A DNA stretch of 30,686 bases from CALARM01 sp964431735 (GTDB lineage Bacteria > Vulcanimicrobiota > SpSt-956 > JAKJGF01), in assembly GCA_964431735.1 (NCBI GenBank), contig CAYSLJ010000088.1:1-30686 (forward strand), in the 5' to 3' direction. The position numbers and the translations under genes were made by a program. Positions within the stretch are counted from its first letter, which is position 1. Each line of letters starts with the position of its first letter. Below, piece after piece: positions 1 to 7,154 of the stretch. Below the pieces are notes generated by a model. That model saw only the letters and a program-made list of their open reading frames with translations. It had not been told where the DNA came from and made no database searches.

Positions 1-966
1 TTTCCCCCCCCCCCCCCGAATATCGGGCATCCAGAAGGTCACGGTTCCTATAACACTTACATTCTCATTTAACTCCATAATCTCCCCTCTGCCGTTCTGG
101 AATACTATTTTATCGGAAAGGGCTTTTGCTTTCTTTATCACCGGCTGCACCGCATCTGCCTCATTGACTGCCAGTAATACGATATTCCCGCATTCTACCT
201 GTGGCTGCTTGCGAATAAAACATAACATACCGGGAGTTATGCCGTATTCGACCATCGATTCACCTTTTGCCTGTATAACGAAATCCGCTTTTATATCGAA
301 TTTTGCAGACATGGGAATCCAGTCGATTACCTGGTCTTCAGCCAGGGCGCAGGGTGCGCCGCAGGCCGCCTGTCCTTCTATCATGGGATAGTTGATCGTT
401 TCGTAATCGTCTGCCGTCTGCCTGGTTGCATCCAGGAGATGGCCTTTTACCTCTTCGGCTTTCTCTCTCTTTTCTCTCTCTGCCCTCTCTTTTTCCTCAG
501 CCCTTTTCTTTAGATATCTCTCCCTGTCGCACCTGAAGGCGAATATAGGTATTTTCTCCTCCGGCGCGTCGTAAGATACCTTTTCCTCCCGGACAGTAAG
601 GGCTGTCTGTGGCGGAGGGGTGTAAATAAGTTTGTTAAGGTTTGTTATTTTGCTTGTTACCTTGTTTGTCGCTTGTTTTAGCTCGTCAATTATCTCTCTT
701 ATTTCCGGTATTAAGTTGAGGTCTTCCTGTTGAGGTGATTTATCTTTGCCTGCTAGTAACATATCACCTTCGCCAGTTAGGAGCCAAGTTGAATTAACCC
801 CCACTTCGTAATAGAGCAATTTCGCTAAAGTGGCTGTCATTTTAACTCTACCTGTCTCAATGTCTTTAATTTGATACCAAGACATTTCCAGTTTTTCTGC
901 CAGTTCTTTTTGAGTTAAATTGAGTGTTTGTCGTAATTCTTTCAACCTTTGCGAATGATTACTCAT
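1..966 (-). CDS. C1-type phage repressor with HTH and S24/LexA-like domain (partial, 3' end outside window)
   Basis: Reading leftward from ATG at 966, the frame stays open to the window edge (about 322 residues seen). Residues about 6-60 are an XRE helix-turn-helix ending in a WLLTGEGDML segment typical of C1/CI-type phage repressors. A charged linker follows (about 70-180). Residues about 195 onward match the S24/LexA autoproteolytic domain: Cys202-Gly203 sits where the self-cleavage bond lies (UmuD also uses Cys-Gly), and Ser237 in GESM is the nucleophile. The general-base Lys is uncertain: Pro275 falls near the expected place, with Lys278/Lys279 just after. A ribosome site (AAAGG) precedes the start. 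Residues 136-161 are almost identical to the transposase C-terminus. Divergent position opposite a Ner-like gene and transposase A identifies it as the lysogeny repressor, by analogy with Mu c. The last codons run into a poly-C tract (poly-G on the coding strand), so the true C-terminus is unseen. Confidence 0.9.
   Translation of the reverse strand, partial: MSNHSQRLKELRQTLNLTQKELAEKLEMSWYQIKDIETGRVKMTATLAKLLYYEVGVNSTWLLTGEGDMLLAGKDKSPQQEDLNLIPEIREIIDELKQATNKVTSKITNLNKLIYTPPPQTALTVREEKVSYDAPEEKIPIFAFRCDRERYLKKRAEEKERAEREKREKAEEVKGHLLDATRQTADDYETINYPMIEGQAACGAPCALAEDQVIDWIPMSAKFDIKADFVIQAKGESMVEYGITPGMLCFIRKQPQVECGNIVLLAVNEADAVQPVIKKAKALSDKIVFQNGRGEIMELNENVSVIGTVTFWMPDIRGGGGK
4..17. repeat. 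Homopolymer of 14 C at the window edge
   Basis: Fourteen consecutive C residues lie inside the repressor reading frame near where an S24 domain should end. On the coding strand this is poly-G (poly-glycine if translated). Poly-G tails are a known artefact of two-colour Illumina reads at contig ends. A genuine phase-variable tract is the less likely alternative. Confidence 0.8.
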
Positions 967-980
967 GGTGAGACCTTTCT

Positions 981-1033
981 TTTAGGTAAATTTCTCTATA
1001 TACTCTTGACATTGTAGCGAAAATTACCTATAA
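981..1033. promoter_or_regulatory. Pair of inverted operator-like sites between repressor and early operon
   Basis: AGGTAAATTTC at 984-994 and GAAAATTACCT at 1019-1029 are inverted copies with one mismatch, separated by 24 bp. The right copy abuts the early -10 box and the left one lies in the repressor leader. Their place between divergent repressor and Ner-like genes fits operators for one or both of these regulators. Which protein binds is not visible from sequence. Confidence 0.55.
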
Positions 1034-1034
1034 T
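1006..1034 (+). promoter_or_regulatory. Early promoter (Pe-like), consensus sigma-70 type
   Basis: TTGACA at 1006-1011 and TATAAT at 1029-1034 are both perfect consensus hexamers with a 17-bp spacer. Transcription would start near 1041, giving a short leader before the Ner-like ATG at 1074. A promoter this strong needs tight repression in a lysogen, which matches the operator-like sites around it. Confidence 0.85.
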
Positions 1035-1073
1035 AAATAAAACTAAACTTATTTAATTAGAGGATAGCATATT

Positions 1074-1268
1074 ATGACCAAAAAGACAATAGACCTCAAG
1101 AAAGCAATAGACCTCAAGGTTAAATTACTGCAGGCAAATATAAAACAGATAGATGTAGCTAAAAGAGCCAATGTTGATAAATCTTTAGTGAGCAACCTTA
1201 TAGCCGGAAGATATAAAAGTAAGAGAGTTGAAAAAATTATTGAGGAAATGGTTAGTGAAAAATCATGA
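1074..1268 (+). CDS. Ner-like small helix-turn-helix regulator
   Basis: The product is 64 residues, lysine-rich, with one predicted helix-turn-helix at about 22-48 (the QIDVAKRANVDKSLVSNLIAG region has the usual A..A.V..S.VS pattern). It is the first gene after the strong early promoter and sits directly before transposase A, which is the position and size of Mu Ner, the negative regulator of early transcription. AGAGGA at 1059-1064 is the ribosome site, 9 bp from the ATG. Its stop overlaps the transposase start (ATGA), so translation is probably coupled. Assignment rests on position, size and fold rather than clear sequence similarity to Mu Ner. Confidence 0.7.
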   Translation: MTKKTIDLKKAIDLKVKLLQANIKQIDVAKRANVDKSLVSNLIAGRYKSKRVEKIIEEMVSEKS

Positions 1269-3472
1269 AAAAAATACCTACTTCAAAAAATACAATTGAA
1301 GGTTACACCTTAGACATGAAAGGTGTAACCCAAGGTGTAACCTCTTTAGATGAGGGTTACACCTTAAGTAAATCTAATAATGATAAGACTTTAATAAAAA
1401 AAGAAGTTTGGTTATCTGTCAAAGAAGGTGTAACCCTATTAGGTATTACTAAAAAACAGGTTTGTAAAAACTGCAAAAAAGAAAAATACACCACTAAAAA
1501 AGTCCATGGCAACGGCGGTATTCAATACAGAATTCTCCTCTCTTCCCTCCCGGAACCGGCACAGAAAAAATACTGGAAGGAAAAACTCTCTATCGATAAA
1601 CCGGAACCGCAGGAACATATGGCTATAGGTGAGACGGAACTGGAGATTTATTCCAGGCAGCCGGCATGGGCGAGGGAGTTCCATGACAGATGGAATAGCA
1701 TCCTTACCGAGACCGAAGGGATGAGCAGAACCGAGCTTGATATATACATATCCGCTTATAAAGAAAAATACCCCGGTGATAAAATTTCCTACGGCTCTGT
1801 CATGAGACGGAGGAAAGATGTCAGAGAGAAAGGTAAGCTGTCTCTTATTCCCGGATACGGTAAAAGGGCAGGCCGTACGGAAGTAAAAGAAGAATGGCTC
1901 AAGGTTTACGCGGGGCTGTTTCTGACCGAAGATAAACGTTCTGTAAATACATGCTGGGAACAGGCATTTATGGAAGCGCGGAAAGTTGACGGCGATCTGA
2001 TTAAGAATAATTTCCCTTCTCCTTCTACATTCGATAAAGCCTTAAAATCCAAAGTAAGTAAATCTTCGATTTATCTATACAGGTATGGTTACAGTGCATG
2101 GAATAAAAAATTCGGTTACTACGTAGACAGGGATCATAGCGATGTTTATCCGGGTATGTGCTACGTATCAGATCACGCCCAGATAGATGTGGGAGTGGAA
2201 ATTCAAAATGGCAAAACAAAGAAAATATGCTTCCCCTGGGTAACAGCTTTCAGGGACTTAAAGAGCGGTAAATGGGTCGGGTGGCTTATTCACCCGGAAG
2301 CTCCGAATTCGGATCATATTTTAATGAGTTTTTATACCGCCGCTAAAGATTTCGGCATCCCTCTTGATGTAATGATAGACAACGGAAAGGATTATCGGTG
2401 TTATGCCTTTTCCGGGGGAAGAGTAAAAACTACTTTTGTTAAGCCTGAAATTACTGAAGATAATAAACGTATGGCTCGCGCAGTTTTATCTTACCTGGGC
2501 ATTAATGTTCATTTCTGTATAGTTGAAAACGCTCAGGCCAAGCCAATAGAACGCGACTTCTTGAAAATCAAAGAATGGCTTTCTAAGAACCTTCCCGGAT
2601 ATCGCGGCGGAAACATTAAAGAACGCCCTGAAAAGCTTCAACAGGAAATTAAAGACGGTGCTATTTTGAAGTGGGATGAGTTCGCCCCTCTCTTTGACAG
2701 GTTTATCGTGGAACGATTTAACAGGAAGAAAGTTGACGGAAAAATCCTTAAAGGTATGTGCCCCGATGAACTCTGGGAGAAAGAATGTCAGGTTAAAAGA
2801 GTTACGTCTCTGGAATCGTTAAAGCTGTTCTGCATGAGAAGTTCCGGCGTAGTAAGCATAGGGCGTATCGGGATAAAAGACTCTGAAACCGGTTTTCACT
2901 ACTGGGGTGAATGGATGTCTCCCCTTAAGGGCAGGAAAGTTTACATGAGGCGGGATGTAAAGAAGTATCAGGAAGCTTATGTATTCGACGCAGAACCTGC
3001 TCCCGGAGCTCTGGATTTCGGCTATCTCGGAAAAGCGACAATTAAAGAACGCGTATCCGCCATTATTAGCCCTGATAATGACATAGAGAGGAACAAGTTG
3101 AAAGAAGAAATAGCCAGGAGGCGGAGAGACTTGAAGATTGCAAAGGATGTCGAGATAAGAGGGAAAGAGCTTTCCTATCAGGACAGACTTTCAAATATGG
3201 AAGAGATTGTAAAGCTTGAAAATGAAGAGAGAGGATATATCCCATCCGGAGAGGGTCCGAAAATAACGGAGGTTGTACGCACTCCTATGGATAAGGTGAT
3301 AAAACAGCTCAGGGAAGAAAAAGCGGAGAAGCCGAAACCGAAATATATATATAAACCGGGACCTATTGTTGACGAAGAAAAAATACCTATATTTGCCTTC
3401 AAATGCGACAGGGACAGATATCTGAAGAAAAGGGCTGAAGAAAAAGCCAGGAGAGAAGCGGAAAACCAATAG
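1265..3472 (+). CDS. MuA-type DDE transposase
   Basis: The product is 735 residues (MuA is 663) and joins the phage ends to target DNA during replicative transposition. Residues about 47-95 match the MuA-type N-terminal DNA-binding region (start VWLSVKEGVTLLGITKKQ). The catalytic core follows: Asp303 in SDHAQID, Asp372 in IDNGKD and Glu429 in QAKPIERDF, with MuA-like spacing (MuA 269/336/392). Residues about 540-600 fit the MuA beta-barrel region. The C-terminal tail (about 690-735) is highly charged, as expected for the part that contacts MuB and ClpX in Mu, and contains the 26-residue block also present in the repressor. The first 45 residues are not conserved and are encoded by DNA carrying exact 11-bp repeats. 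The start overlaps the upstream stop (ATGA) with no strong ribosome site of its own. Confidence 0.95.
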   Translation: MKKIPTSKNTIEGYTLDMKGVTQGVTSLDEGYTLSKSNNDKTLIKKEVWLSVKEGVTLLGITKKQVCKNCKKEKYTTKKVHGNGGIQYRILLSSLPEPAQKKYWKEKLSIDKPEPQEHMAIGETELEIYSRQPAWAREFHDRWNSILTETEGMSRTELDIYISAYKEKYPGDKISYGSVMRRRKDVREKGKLSLIPGYGKRAGRTEVKEEWLKVYAGLFLTEDKRSVNTCWEQAFMEARKVDGDLIKNNFPSPSTFDKALKSKVSKSSIYLYRYGYSAWNKKFGYYVDRDHSDVYPGMCYVSDHAQIDVGVEIQNGKTKKICFPWVTAFRDLKSGKWVGWLIHPEAPNSDHILMSFYTAAKDFGIPLDVMIDNGKDYRCYAFSGGRVKTTFVKPEITEDNKRMARAVLSYLGINVHFCIVENAQAKPIERDFLKIKEWLSKNLPGYRGGNIKERPEKLQQEIKDGAILKWDEFAPLFDRFIVERFNRKKVDGKILKGMCPDELWEKECQVKRVTSLESLKLFCMRSSGVVSIGRIGIKDSETGFHYWGEWMSPLKGRKVYMRRDVKKYQEAYVFDAEPAPGALDFGYLGKATIKERVSAIISPDNDIERNKLKEEIARRRRDLKIAKDVEIRGKELSYQDRLSNMEEIVKLENEERGYIPSGEGPKITEVVRTPMDKVIKQLREEKAEKPKPKYIYKPGPIVDEEKIPIFAFKCDRDRYLKKRAEEKARREAENQ
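1301..1435. repeat. Five exact copies of an 11-bp motif (GGTTACACCTT / AAGGTGTAACC)
   Basis: Exact copies lie at 1301-1311, 1320-1330, 1332-1342, 1355-1365 and 1425-1435. The first and fourth are in one orientation, the other three in the opposite one. They fall in the first 170 bp of the transposase gene, and both orientations are read as codons (GYTL or GVT). I noticed no other copy in the window. Such a cluster inside a coding region suggests protein binding sites, for example a transposition enhancer/operator like the Mu internal activating sequence, but the binding protein is unknown. Confidence 0.85.
3374..3451 (+). repeat. Transposase copy of a 78-bp element shared with the repressor gene
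   Basis: These 78 bp match the coding strand of the repressor (positions 561 down to 484) at 68 of 78 bases without gaps. Translated, 23 of 26 residues are identical (core KIPIFAF, CDR, RYLKKRAEEK). The two copies form an inverted repeat about 2.8 kb apart. Confidence 0.9.
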
Positions 3473-3487
3473 AAAGGATTGACGGTA

Positions 3488-4240
3488 ATGGTCGGAAGTC
3501 GATTAAAAGAATTCAGGAAAGCTATGGGGTTTACTCAGAAGGATTTGGCGGAAAATCTAAATACCAATACTAAATATATTGCAGATATAGAAGCGGAGAA
3601 AACTATGCCCGGCGGACAGTCTCTTGCTTTATTAAATAAAAATTTCAATATTAATTTAAACTGGCTTCTGACTGGCAAGGGCGAGATGCTTAACAGGGAA
3701 GCTCCCGGTGAAGAATACTGGATACAGAAATGTGTTTCAAATAAAGATTTCTTTCAGTTCCGGGCGCAGAAGCGTAATTCCCAGATTAATTCTCTTGAAT
3801 GCGCAATAAATAAGACACGGACGGACGATCTTCAGATTATTCTTCTGAAATTCGATAAGCTTAATGCCGAAAGAGCGATGGCAATAGCGGAACTCAAAGA
3901 CGGCGCAAAAGGCAGTGAGGTTTTAAAAGACTGGTTATTCTGCCAGGCAAAAATAGATGATATATGCATAAATATATTAAATTCCCTACAGAAGTTCTGT
4001 AAATACTGCTACGACATAGCCGAGGTTGAAGTTAATTTCAGGTTTGGCGGTTCCGATGATCCGGTAGTGCCTATTTTTGTAAACAGAGACGGATATATGT
4101 CCTCTAAAGACTATTGTTTCTCTTCCCTTATCTGCGATCTGCCGGAAATTCTTCTCGGAATGAATGATGTGTCTGAAGCTTTTTCGGATGCTATGGATTT
4201 TATTGTAGATGAAATTGAAGACTCGCCGGAGGCGGGGTAA
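3488..4240 (+). CDS. Second C1-like helix-turn-helix regulator
   Basis: The product is about 250 residues. Residues 1-68 are an XRE helix-turn-helix resembling that of the repressor: both have RLKE.R, a TQK.LAE core, an I..IE segment and an ending NW/TWLLTGKGEML-type block. The remaining 180 residues lack an S24 domain (no GESM-like serine) and I do not recognise them. I prefer ATG 3488, 9 bp after AAAGGA (3473-3478), over an upstream TTG at 3479 that would touch the ribosome site. It lies between transposase A and the B gene, where Mu has no such regulator. It could compete for the repressor's operators or control another promoter, which is inference. Confidence 0.75.
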   Translation: MVGSRLKEFRKAMGFTQKDLAENLNTNTKYIADIEAEKTMPGGQSLALLNKNFNINLNWLLTGKGEMLNREAPGEEYWIQKCVSNKDFFQFRAQKRNSQINSLECAINKTRTDDLQIILLKFDKLNAERAMAIAELKDGAKGSEVLKDWLFCQAKIDDICINILNSLQKFCKYCYDIAEVEVNFRFGGSDDPVVPIFVNRDGYMSSKDYCFSSLICDLPEILLGMNDVSEAFSDAMDFIVDEIEDSPEAG

Positions 4241-4247
4241 TGAAATA

Positions 4248-4291
4248 TTCAAACGATATTTAAATGCCGTTTAAATGGCATTTGAAGATTT
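4248..4291. repeat. Tandem array of imperfect 11-bp TTTAAA units
   Basis: Consecutive 11-mers begin at 4248, 4259, 4270 and 4281 (TTCAAACGATA, TTTAAATGCCG, TTTAAATGGCA, TTTGAAGATTT). The middle part also forms an inverted repeat, AAATGCC (4262-4268) with GGCATTT (4277-4283). It fills the gap between two genes, just before a ribosome binding site. Similar arrays occur at 21729 and 27248. Confidence 0.6.
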
Positions 4292-4312
4292 AATGAAAGG
4301 AGGTGTGTGAGG

Positions 4313-4546
4313 ATGATTACTGCAGAATATAAGTTAGAGATTTTAAGGAAGGCTGAGAAAGGTTTGAATAAAGCCAGTGATTTATTAGAGAAGAGTTTGA
4401 GTAAGATTATTGATTTAGAAGCTCTGTATTTAATAAAGCCAGACAACTGGGAAGATTATATTATAAAGTCTTTTGTAGAGGTTAGGGAAAAAATAAACAG
4501 TCTTAAAGAGGATGTGAGATTGGAGATGGCATATGAAGAGGCTTAA
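4313..4546 (+). CDS. Small charged early protein, unknown function
   Basis: The product is 77 residues, rich in Lys, Glu and Leu, predicted mostly helical with no membrane segment or known motif. ATG 4313 is chosen because AAAGGAGG (4296-4303) lies 9 bp upstream; a GTG at 4307 would be too close. It is part of the early operon between the second HTH gene and the B gene, where transposable phages commonly carry small host-interaction genes. No function can be assigned. Confidence 0.7.
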   Translation: MITAEYKLEILRKAEKGLNKASDLLEKSLSKIIDLEALYLIKPDNWEDYIIKSFVEVREKINSLKEDVRLEMAYEEA

Positions 4547-4579
4547 TTAAATCATATTGCTATTAAGGAGGTGTAAACG

Positions 4580-4807
4580 GTGAAAAAATCTGAGTTAATG
4601 GAGAAGATAAAAGAAGCTCAGAAAAATCCGGGTAAGGCTCCCCGGTATCATAGCCGCGGGAGAATACTGCTTGAAGAGGCTGTAGGGTGTAAACCCCGTA
4701 AAAACCAGATTAAACAGTTGGAAAAGGAAAAGCTGATTTACAGAGACATGACGCTTTTTGACTGGTGTATTCGCGAGGGTGCAAGATTGGAAGGTTGGAA
4801 TGATTAA
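4580..4807 (+). CDS. Small basic early protein, unknown function
   Basis: The product is 75 residues starting at GTG 4580, with AAGGAGG 9 bp upstream. It is rich in Lys/Arg in the first 50 residues and ends in an aromatic, more acidic part (TLFDWCIREGARLEGWND). I see no motif I can name. It lies in the early operon. A nucleic-acid-binding role would fit the charge but is not shown. Confidence 0.65.
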   Translation: MKKSELMEKIKEAQKNPGKAPRYHSRGRILLEEAVGCKPRKNQIKQLEKEKLIYRDMTLFDWCIREGARLEGWND

Positions 4808-4828
4808 AGACTTGTCGGAGATGTAATT

Positions 4829-4957
4829 ATGGAAAACAGTGAGATAAGGAATAATAGAATTATAATTAAAAAACCAGGGTTTGAATGTCCTGCGATAATT
4901 CTTTCTGTAATTTTCTGGATAATGTTTTTATTATACTGGCTTGGCGGCCACAGGTAA
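4829..4957 (+). CDS. 42-residue single-span membrane protein
   Basis: A short frame of 42 residues from ATG 4829, with GGAG 8 bp upstream. A charged N-terminus (about 20 residues with several Asn, Arg and Lys) is followed by a hydrophobic segment at about 22-38 (AIILSVIFWIMFLLYWLG) and a short GGHR end, so one membrane span is predicted. Function unknown. Small early membrane proteins in phages can act in superinfection exclusion or host takeover, but nothing here proves that. Confidence 0.6.
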   Translation: MENSEIRNNRIIIKKPGFECPAIILSVIFWIMFLLYWLGGHR

Positions 4958-4967
4958 GGAGAAAACA

Positions 4968-5108
4968 ATGTTTAACTGGACGGATTTTCTTATAGTTACA
5001 AAAATAATCTATACCAACCCCTGTGTGATGGTTGGTTATATAGCACTATTAATTACACATTTTATTGAAAGGAGATATGAAATTGCCAATTATAGAATGG
5101 AGCGATAA
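4968..5108 (+). CDS. 46-residue small membrane protein overlapping the next gene
   Basis: A 46-residue frame from ATG 4968 with AAGGAGA just upstream (start of the site at about 4956). A hydrophobic stretch at about 18-33 (PCVMVGYIALLITHF) predicts one membrane span, followed by a basic tail. Its last 32 bases overlap the start of the following gene in another frame, and it carries that gene's ribosome site inside it, so the two may be coupled. Unknown function. Expression is plausible but unproven. Confidence 0.5.
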   Translation: MFNWTDFLIVTKIIYTNPCVMVGYIALLITHFIERRYEIANYRMER

Positions 5109-6207
5109 TTACATAACTGTCTGCGATATTGAAAAAGTGCAGATAAGGTTGGATTGGAAAAAGGAAAAGATTGCAGAGATTGCCATACTGGATGATGACG
5201 GTAACGAGAAAGAAGAGGCGCCGGATGAAAAATCCGAAGAGCTTCCTCCGTTTCATTATCCCTGTAACGTCCCGGCTTATCGGGAATATAAAGCTCCTTT
5301 AGATTCTCTTACAGAAGAAGCTATAACCGGAGCTGCCGCAGATATAGAAACTACTGTTTCCGGTATGGAGCAGAATGACACCCCTTTGAATAAACTCAAA
5401 GGAAGATTGCTGGAATATGTAAGATTAAACCAGCCAGTCTACCTGCCTGTTACATCACTTACGAAAAACTCGACGCTTTACGAAGAGAGGGAAAAACTTT
5501 TTGATTTTCTCGATACAAGAAGTAAGTTAGAGATACAAACTGCTATAAAAGTTCTGCTTTCGGAAGGTGAATTGAAAAGAACAAGGCACGGTTCAAGTTA
5601 TCCTTATGAATATTCACTGCAAATTGCCCAAAGTCAGACTGATGATAACAGGCAAGAAGTTGAGGTATTGGTTGAGGCTTCTAAAGAGAAAGTTGCTTCT
5701 AAAACAGGCGGAAAGAGGGCGGAGAAAGAGAGGATAATAAAACAGAGACAGGATGAGATTAAGGTGAAGTTAATGGAATATGTAAAACTAAATCAGCCTG
5801 TGATATTGCCTGTCCATGTTTTGGAGACTTCTTCTGAATACCCGTTAAAAATGAAATTGTTTGATTTTATCGGCTCTGATAGTTCCTATGAAGTTTATGC
5901 TGCTTTAAGCACGCTGGTCAGGGACGGTAAACTTATAAGGAGCAGAGAAGAAGTCGGAGGTTTTTATAAATATTCATTGCAGCCTTTCCCTGATCAGGTA
6001 AGTAATAACGGCAGATGCCCCAGGTGTAACAGAACCCTTGAAAAACTTGATGCCTGTAATGAGCTTGCCTGCGGTGAAAATTTTACTTTTGAGCACTGCT
6101 TTAACTGCGGTCAGGATTTTTACCCGCCAATCCAGTCCGTTAAGGAGATTGGCGATTTAATAGAAGACATTAAAGATGATTTAACGGAAGATGAAATTGA
6201 AGATTAA
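5077..6207 (+). CDS. Tandem winged-helix-like plus zinc-ribbon protein, copy 1
   Basis: The product is about 376 residues. Residues 1-45 form a small beta-rich N-terminal domain (PIIEW start). Two similar domains follow at about 107-186 and 228-307, both with the pattern EYV.LNQPV.LPV, KLFDF and an L..GEL/GKL.R.R ending in YSLQ, consistent with duplicated winged-helix folds. The C-terminus is a zinc ribbon: Cys314/Cys317 (CPRCN) and Cys341/Cys344 (HCFNCGQDFYP). A gene at 9428 has the same architecture, so the two are paralogs placed either side of the B gene. It is probably a DNA-binding early protein; the family is not one I can name. ATG 5077 lies close to GGAG; TTG 5083 has better spacing and is an alternative start. 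Confidence 0.75.
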   Translation: MKLPIIEWSDNYITVCDIEKVQIRLDWKKEKIAEIAILDDDGNEKEEAPDEKSEELPPFHYPCNVPAYREYKAPLDSLTEEAITGAAADIETTVSGMEQNDTPLNKLKGRLLEYVRLNQPVYLPVTSLTKNSTLYEEREKLFDFLDTRSKLEIQTAIKVLLSEGELKRTRHGSSYPYEYSLQIAQSQTDDNRQEVEVLVEASKEKVASKTGGKRAEKERIIKQRQDEIKVKLMEYVKLNQPVILPVHVLETSSEYPLKMKLFDFIGSDSSYEVYAALSTLVRDGKLIRSREEVGGFYKYSLQPFPDQVSNNGRCPRCNRTLEKLDACNELACGENFTFEHCFNCGQDFYPPIQSVKEIGDLIEDIKDDLTEDEIED

Positions 6208-6222
6208 AGGAGGTAATTTACT

Positions 6223-7149
6223 ATGAAAACAATGGAAAAGGGATTAACACAGAAGTCGGATGAAGCTCTGCAAAAAGAACTGGAAGATTGTATGGCTGAA
6301 AAAGGATTTAGCCAGGCTCAGGTTTCGCGATCTCTGGGAAGACCAGCTTCAGCACTGTGCCAGTGGCTAAAAAACTGTTTCGAGGGTAATATATCAAAGT
6401 TTGAAGAAGAAGTCAAGGCTTTCCTTCGAAGAGAAAAAGAAAAAGCCAAATGGGCGACCGTTGAAATAGGATTTATAAAAACTTCCGTAGCGGATCATCT
6501 TTTTGAAACTGCCGAGATGTGCCATCTTGATTGCTCGATGGGAGTTGCAATTGGCGATCCCGGCCTGGGTAAAACGCGTGCGGTGGAAGAATATACCAGG
6601 CTGAACCCCAGTGTAATTTTAATTGAAACGAACCCCGGATGGTCAGTAAGGACCATTGTAAGGAAAATACATTTGCAGGTTGGCCTTGACGGGCGCGGCA
6701 GCACAGATGATATGGTCGATGAGATTGTGAGCAGGCTTCAGGGTAGCGGTAGATTGATAATAATAGACGAAGCGGAAAATCTTGACTCTGAAATTATTAA
6801 CCTCTTAAGGCGTATTTACGACCATGCTCATGTCGGCATTCTCTTTGTCGGCATGCCCCGATTGCTCCATAATATAAAGGGAAGCAAGGGAGAACTGGGG
6901 CAGTTAAAATCACGGTCAAGCGTGTCCTGTGAGCTTGACTTGATTACAAAAGACGATGTAAAGGATATTGTTGAAACCTGCGTCCCTCACTATGAGGAAC
7001 TTGTCGAAACATTCTTTACGGAAAGCGAAGGTAATACCAGGATATTAAGTATGCTCATTGTTAGATCGTTAAGAATGGCATATGTAAATAAAGAAGAAAA
7101 GGTGACACCTGAAATTATCAGAGAGGCAAAGAGGCTTATTACTGTATAA
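6223..7149 (+). CDS. MuB-type AAA+ ATPase, transposition target-selection protein
   Basis: The product is 308 residues (MuB is 312). Residues about 15-55 form a small helix-turn-helix (FSQAQVSRSLGRPASALCQWL), as in MuB. The ATPase core has Walker A at 111-118 (GDPGLGKT, Lys117) and Walker B at about 178-183 (LIIIDE, Asp182/Glu183), followed by a GMPRLL segment like sensor 1. In Mu this protein binds DNA with ATP, delivers target DNA to the transposase and gives target immunity. Start at ATG 6223 is supported by AAAGGAGG with 9-bp spacing. It is separated from transposase A by about 2.7 kb, whereas in Mu A and B are adjacent. Confidence 0.93.
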   Translation: MKTMEKGLTQKSDEALQKELEDCMAEKGFSQAQVSRSLGRPASALCQWLKNCFEGNISKFEEEVKAFLRREKEKAKWATVEIGFIKTSVADHLFETAEMCHLDCSMGVAIGDPGLGKTRAVEEYTRLNPSVILIETNPGWSVRTIVRKIHLQVGLDGRGSTDDMVDEIVSRLQGSGRLIIIDEAENLDSEIINLLRRIYDHAHVGILFVGMPRLLHNIKGSKGELGQLKSRSSVSCELDLITKDDVKDIVETCVPHYEELVETFFTESEGNTRILSMLIVRSLRMAYVNKEEKVTPEIIREAKRLITV

Positions 7150-7154
7150 GGCAT

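Noticed and set aside
164..391. Plus-strand open frame opposite the repressor
   Set aside because: It is antisense to the S24 domain, has no ribosome site or family features, and the minus-strand frame is clearly the gene.
1301..1435. CRISPR-like array
   Set aside because: Repeats are 11 bp, in mixed orientation and unevenly spaced within a coding region, unlike CRISPR repeats and spacers.
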